Positions 60,905 to 64,000 of a stretch of 64,000 bases of DNA are shown piece by piece; position 1 is the stretch's first letter; each line of letters opens with the position of its first letter. The notes under the pieces are model-generated. The model was not told the origin of the DNA, searched no databases, and saw nothing but the letters and a program-made list of their open reading frames with translations. Where the stretch lies: assembly GCF_006716445.1 (NCBI RefSeq), contig NZ_VFPA01000002.1, positions 558,001 through 622,000 of the forward strand. Reading direction: 5' to 3'. Source of the stretch: Pseudonocardia kunmingensis. GTDB lineage: Bacteria; Actinomycetota; Actinomycetes; Mycobacteriales; Pseudonocardiaceae. The position numbers and the translations under genes are program-made.

Positions 60905-61043
60905 CCGTCCCGTCCTCTCGCTGTTCCGGCGGCCATCGATTTATATCGTCATATCATTGACCTGACCATACTTGTTTCCCCTAGCCTGGCAAGTACGCGC
61001 ACGGCAGCACCCGGAGCGGGCCGTGCGGCGGTCGGGAGGACGG
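60905..61043. promoter_or_regulatory. Divergent promoter region, aldo/keto reductase / hydrolase
   Basis: A+T-rich centre 60938-60965. On the minus strand AGGTCAATGATATGAC (60948-60963) closely resembles GGTCAATCATATAGAC at 26322-26337; its arms GTCA and TGAC are inverted around six bases. GGGAGGA before 61044 is the hydrolase ribosome binding site. Confidence 0.5.
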
Positions 61044-61949
61044 ATGGGCGCGGACGACGAGTTCTCGATGTTGGCCGACAACGCGGCCGAGGTCGGACTG
61101 GCCTGGACCGGGCCACCCGCCGTGCGGCGGGAGGGCACCGATGTCGGGGACGGGCGTCGGGTGAGCGCGCTCCGGTGGGGTGATGCCGCTCCGCGAGCGG
61201 TGTTCCTCCACGGCGGTGGGCAGAACGCCCACACCTGGGACACTGTTGTCCTGGCGCTCGGCATCCCCGCGCTGGCGGTCGACCTGCCGGGGCACGGGCA
61301 CTCGGACTGGCGCGCCGACCGCGACTACGGTCCCTGGGCGGCCGCGGAGGCCGTCGCCCCCGCGGTGCGTCGGTGGGCGCCGCAGGCCGAGGTCGTGGTC
61401 GGGATGTCTTTGGGCGGCCTGACCACCATCCGGCTGGCCGCCGCCGCCCCGGACGTGGTCCGGCGCGCGGTCGTCGTCGACGTCACGCCCTCGGTCCTGC
61501 GGCGCACCCCCGCGATGAGCCGGGCCCAGCGCGGCACGACCGCGCTCATCGGCGACGGTGGGGTGTTCGCGACCCGCGAGGAGATGGTCGAGCGCGCGGT
61601 CGCGGCGGCGCCGCAGCGGCCGCGGTCCTCGCTCGCCCGCGGCGTGGTGCACAACAGCCGGCAACGCGCCGACGGCCGGTGGGAGTGGCGCTACGACCGC
61701 CAGGGCGGACCGGGCGACTACACGCCGCTGTGGGCGGACCTCGGCGCGGCGACCGTCCCGATGACGCTCGTGCGAGGCGGGGACTCGGCCTTCGTCTCCG
61801 ACGAGGACGCCGAGGAGTTCCGGCTCCGTCGCCCGGGAGCCGAGGTGCATGTGGTGCCGGCGGCCGGGCACTCGGTGCAGAGCGACCAACCGCTGGCTCT
61901 CGCCGGGATCATCCGTTCGGCGCTCGCCTCGGCGACGCCTCAGAATTAA
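61044..61949 (+). CDS. Alpha/beta hydrolase
   Basis: 301-aa alpha/beta hydrolase: FLHGGGQNAHTWD oxyanion segment, nucleophile elbow VGMSLGG, and terminal His in AAGHSVQSDQP. LAVDLPGHGHSDWR is standard. ATG 61044 follows GGGAGGA; the frame extends 24 codons upstream without support. Transcribed toward the DUF35/thiolase pair but separated by its own A+T-rich segment. Possible thioester, ester or C-C bond hydrolase; no specific evidence. Confidence 0.9.
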   Translation: MGADDEFSMLADNAAEVGLAWTGPPAVRREGTDVGDGRRVSALRWGDAAPRAVFLHGGGQNAHTWDTVVLALGIPALAVDLPGHGHSDWRADRDYGPWAAAEAVAPAVRRWAPQAEVVVGMSLGGLTTIRLAAAAPDVVRRAVVVDVTPSVLRRTPAMSRAQRGTTALIGDGGVFATREEMVERAVAAAPQRPRSSLARGVVHNSRQRADGRWEWRYDRQGGPGDYTPLWADLGAATVPMTLVRGGDSAFVSDEDAEEFRLRRPGAEVHVVPAAGHSVQSDQPLALAGIIRSALASATPQN

Positions 61950-61985
61950 AGTTCAATCATATTACTGTTGATGCCGGAGGTCGAC

Positions 61986-62378
61986 GTGGACCGGGTTCCG
62001 CTGGTGGACTACCTCGTACTCGGGGACGAGCCGCATCTGGTCGCCCAGGAGTGCACGACCTGCGGGGCGCGGTACTTCGACCGGCGCAGCGCGTGCGCGA
62101 GCTGTGGACTGCAGGAGTTCCACGCCGTGGACATCCCCACGACCGGCACCCTGCGGTCCTTCACCATCGTCCACTCCGCCGCCGCGGGCGTGCAGGTTCC
62201 GTTCGTCGCCGGGATCGTGGACTGCGACGGGACGAGCGTGAAGGGCAACGTCGTCAACACCCCGCCGGACCCGGAGCACGTGAACCTCGGGATGCCGGTG
62301 CGCCTCACCACGATGTCGATCGGGGTCGACGCCGCGGGCGTCGAGGCGGTCGGCTACGGCTTCGAGCCGGCGAACTGA
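61986..62378 (+). CDS. DUF35 OB-fold zinc-ribbon protein
   Basis: About 130-aa DUF35 protein with ribbon CTTC and CASC (CxxC-x11-CxxC) and OB fold (GTLRSFTIVHSAAAG, FVAGIVDCDG, KGNVVNTP). I chose GTG 61986 because GGAGG ends five bases before it; ATG 61971 lies next to the promoter-like sequence and lacks a binding site. GTTCAATCATATTACT at 61951-61966 upstream is another copy of the recurring motif. The thiolase gene follows 12 bases later. Confidence 0.88.
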   Translation: MDRVPLVDYLVLGDEPHLVAQECTTCGARYFDRRSACASCGLQEFHAVDIPTTGTLRSFTIVHSAAAGVQVPFVAGIVDCDGTSVKGNVVNTPPDPEHVNLGMPVRLTTMSIGVDAAGVEAVGYGFEPAN

Positions 62379-62390
62379 GGAGATCCGACT

Positions 62391-63587
62391 ATGGCGGAGA
62401 ACGTGTGGATCCTCGGCATCCACATGACAAGGTTCGGCAAGCACAAGGACAAGGACATCCTCGACCTCTCGTCCGAGGCGGCGATCGGGGCGCTGCGCGA
62501 CGGCGGCGTCACGATCAAGGACGTCGGCGTGCTCGGCTTCGGCAACCTGATGGGCAGGGTCACCGGCCAGGCCCTGCAGAAACAGATCGGGCAGACCGGC
62601 ATCCCGGTGTTCAACGTCGCCAACGCCTGCGCGACCGGCGCCACCGCGCTGCGCGTTGCGATGATGGCGATCAAGGCGGGCGAAACCGACATCGGCCTCG
62701 CCGTCGGTGTGGAGAAGATCGCGGGCGCGGGTCTGCTCGCGGGCGGCTCGCGGGCCGACGACGGCGACACCTGGGCCCCGTCGGGCCGGTACGGCGCGGT
62801 CGCCCCGCTCGACGGCCGCGTCGGGACCGAGACCATGCCCGGCGTGTTCGCCCAGATCGGGATGGAGTACGACCACCGCTACGGAGGCGCGGACTTCGAA
62901 CTCTTCGCCCGGATCTCCGAGAAGAACCACGCGCACTCCACGCTCAACCCGAACGCGGCGTACCAGAAGCGTTTCACGCTCGACGAGATCATGAACGACC
63001 TCATGATCGCCTACCCGAACACCCGGCCGATGTGCTCGGCCAACTGTGACGGCGCGGCGGCCGCGGTGGTGGTGAGCGAGAGCAGGCTTCGCACGCTGTC
63101 GCTGGAGCAGCAGCGCCGCGCGGTCAAGATCAGCGCGTCGGTACTGACCAGCGACCCGTGGCAGGAGGCGTGCCAGGTCCTTCCCGACGTCAACACGTTG
63201 ACCCGCTCCGCGGCCACGCAGGCCTACGAACAGGCGGGTGTCGGCCCGGAGGACCTCGACCTCGTCGAACTGCACGACTGCTTCGCCACCGCCGAGCTGG
63301 TGCACTACGACAACCTCGGGCTCTGCGAGCCCGGCGGCGCGGTCGACTTCTTCGCCTCCGGTGCGACGTGGCGCGACGGCCGGACCCCGGTGAACGTCTC
63401 GGGCGGGTTGCAGTCGAAGGGGCACCCGATCGCCGCCACCGGCATCGCGAACATCTGGGAGGTCGCCACCCACCTGCGCGGCGAGGCGGGGCCGCGGCAG
63501 ATCGAGAACGCCAAGGTCGGCCTCGCACACGTGATCGGGCTCGGTTCCGCCTGCGGGATCCACGTCCTCGAGAAGTCGGCCGCGTGA
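62391..63587 (+). CDS. SCP-x-type thiolase
   Basis: 398-aa thiolase with intact catalysis: nucleophilic Cys in VANACATGATAL, HDCFATAEL replacing NEAF but keeping His/Asp character, active His in GGLQSKGHPIAATG, and Cys in GLGSACGIHVLEK. This is the sterol-carrier-protein-x/FadA5-like pattern for branched or bulky 3-oxoacyl-CoAs. It follows a DUF35 gene, unlike classical thiolases, and could be a true thiolase in a DUF35 complex. GAGGAG precedes the ATG. Confidence 0.92.
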   Translation: MAENVWILGIHMTRFGKHKDKDILDLSSEAAIGALRDGGVTIKDVGVLGFGNLMGRVTGQALQKQIGQTGIPVFNVANACATGATALRVAMMAIKAGETDIGLAVGVEKIAGAGLLAGGSRADDGDTWAPSGRYGAVAPLDGRVGTETMPGVFAQIGMEYDHRYGGADFELFARISEKNHAHSTLNPNAAYQKRFTLDEIMNDLMIAYPNTRPMCSANCDGAAAAVVVSESRLRTLSLEQQRRAVKISASVLTSDPWQEACQVLPDVNTLTRSAATQAYEQAGVGPEDLDLVELHDCFATAELVHYDNLGLCEPGGAVDFFASGATWRDGRTPVNVSGGLQSKGHPIAATGIANIWEVATHLRGEAGPRQIENAKVGLAHVIGLGSACGIHVLEKSAA

Positions 63588-63624
63588 GCCGGAGGCCGGC
63601 CACGGCCGAATGCGATCGCGAGCT

Positions 63625-63660
63625 TCATCCACATCGTCGCCGAGCGAGGTTCGTGGATGA
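63625..63660 (+). terminator. Weak hairpin after the thiolase gene
   Basis: TCATCCAC (63625-63632) and GTGGATGA (63653-63660) form an 8-bp stem with a 20-nt loop. It overlaps the start of the decayed Ltp gene. It may terminate the thiolase transcript; no T run. Confidence 0.35.
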
Positions 63661-63925
63661 GCGAAGGAATCTGGTTGCGCGATCGCGCAGCCGTCGTCGG
63701 GATCGGACACACGAAGTACGGCAAGCGCGGTGAGCACGCACACCGCGGGCACCTGCGCTCGTCGTCGAGGCAATGAAGGCAGCGTGCGAAGACGCGGGCA
63801 TCGCGCCGAATGGCATCGACGGCTGGGCGTAGTACTCGAACGACCCGACCGACGCAGGCCAACTGCAGATGGCCTTCGGGAACGAACGCGTGCGCTCCAC
63901 CGCGATGGGCTGGGGCGACGTCGCC
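63657..63925 (+). pseudogene. Ltp-type thiolase-fold gene, decayed 5' remnant
   Basis: ATG 63657 opens MSEGIWLRDRAAVVGIGHTKYGKRGEHAHRGHL, a normal Ltp N-terminus. A frame change near 63745 leads to ALVVEAMKAACEDAGIAPNGIDGWA, then an in-frame TAG at 63830 before YSNDPTDAGQLQMAFGNERVRSTAMGWG. After about 63920 homology stops. The remaining about 300 residues are missing. From there to 64000 only a hairpin is seen. Confidence 0.8.
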
Positions 63926-63949
63926 GTGCCGGCAGGCGCCCACGTAGCT

Positions 63950-63985
63950 GACCTGCCCCGCCCCGCGAACGGAGCGGGGCAGGTC
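63950..63985. terminator. Strong GC hairpin
   Basis: GACCTGCCCCGC (63950-63961) and GCGGGGCAGGTC (63974-63985) are a perfect 12-bp inverted repeat with a 12-nt loop. It lies beyond the decayed Ltp gene and could terminate a gene entering from the right edge. Confidence 0.65.
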
Positions 63986-64000
63986 CAGCTCATCGGCTCC

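Noticed and set aside
63830..63832. TAG in the Ltp remnant considered as recoding
   Set aside because: A frame change and loss of most of the gene accompany it; this is a pseudogene.
1..64000. CRISPR arrays, tRNA or rRNA genes, attachment sites
   Set aside because: No regularly spaced repeats, no cloverleaf-like tRNA sequence and no rRNA segment could be recognised anywhere in the window.

Overview
The window is high-GC DNA with GC-rich third codon positions, GTG/TTG starts, purine-rich ribosome binding sites and start/stop-overlapping operons. The gene content (many acyl-CoA dehydrogenases, family III CoA transferases, Ltp-type thiolases with DUF35 partners) suggests a catabolic actinomycete, possibly of the Pseudonocardia/Amycolatopsis/Mycobacteriales type. 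The genus is inference; there is no rRNA or tRNA to anchor it.

Layout. (1) 1-10.5 kb: end of an aldo/keto reductase, a small unknown protein, an alpha/beta hydrolase, a TRAP transporter membrane pair without its binding protein, an MFS exporter with an apparent frameshift, an enoyl-CoA hydratase cut by an IS110-type element, and a second MFS exporter with a MarR regulator. (2) 10.6-16.3 kb, plus strand: a beta-oxidation operon (thioesterase, thiolase, 3-hydroxyacyl-CoA dehydrogenase, bipartite carboxyltransferase, small alpha-beta barrel protein, double-VOC protein), closed by a strong two-way hairpin. (3) 16.4-19.8 kb, minus strand: two MaoC-type hydratase subunits followed upstream by a VWA (CoxE-like) protein and a MoxR-type AAA ATPase. 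(4) 20.0-25.3 kb: two pairs of acyl-CoA dehydrogenase subunits and a DoxX protein. (5) 25.4-36.1 kb: a GntR regulator divergent from a TRAP binding lipoprotein, double-length CoA transferases, an Ltp/DUF35 pair and an amidohydrolase. (6) 36.2-48.4 kb: acyl-CoA ligase, aldehyde dehydrogenase, a fused double acyl-CoA dehydrogenase, SDR, DUF2889 protein, CoA transferase, metallo-beta-lactamase-fold hydrolase and a third acyl-CoA dehydrogenase pair. (7) 48.4-53.4 kb, minus strand: SDR, MaoC, DUF35, Ltp, crotonase and TetR. (8) 53.7-64 kb: CoA transferase, second TRAP binding lipoprotein, a fused DUF35-Ltp protein, a decayed flavin oxidoreductase, a redoxin gene with an in-frame UGA, aldo/keto reductase, hydrolase, a DUF35/thiolase pair and a decayed Ltp gene.

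Together the genes form an accessory island for taking up and degrading one or more acids as CoA esters: TRAP uptake, CoA loading by ligase or transferase, repeated dehydrogenation/hydration/oxidation modules, and thiolytic or aldolytic release by Ltp/DUF35 complexes. The substrate cannot be read from the sequence; cyclic, branched or sterol/terpenoid side-chain acids are a reasonable guess.

The most notable item is the minus-strand gene at 58872-59990. It is open across its whole length except for one in-frame TGA, which falls where the redoxin family normally has its active-site cysteine (U-G-C). A SECIS-like stem-loop follows 3 nt after the TGA. This makes it a strong selenoprotein candidate that gene finders would split into two fragments. 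Other items worth a second look are a recurring promoter motif, binding proteins separated from the TRAP membrane pair, CoA transferases without the usual catalytic aspartate, the MoxR/VWA pair inside a hydratase operon, and several broken genes that show ongoing decay of the island.
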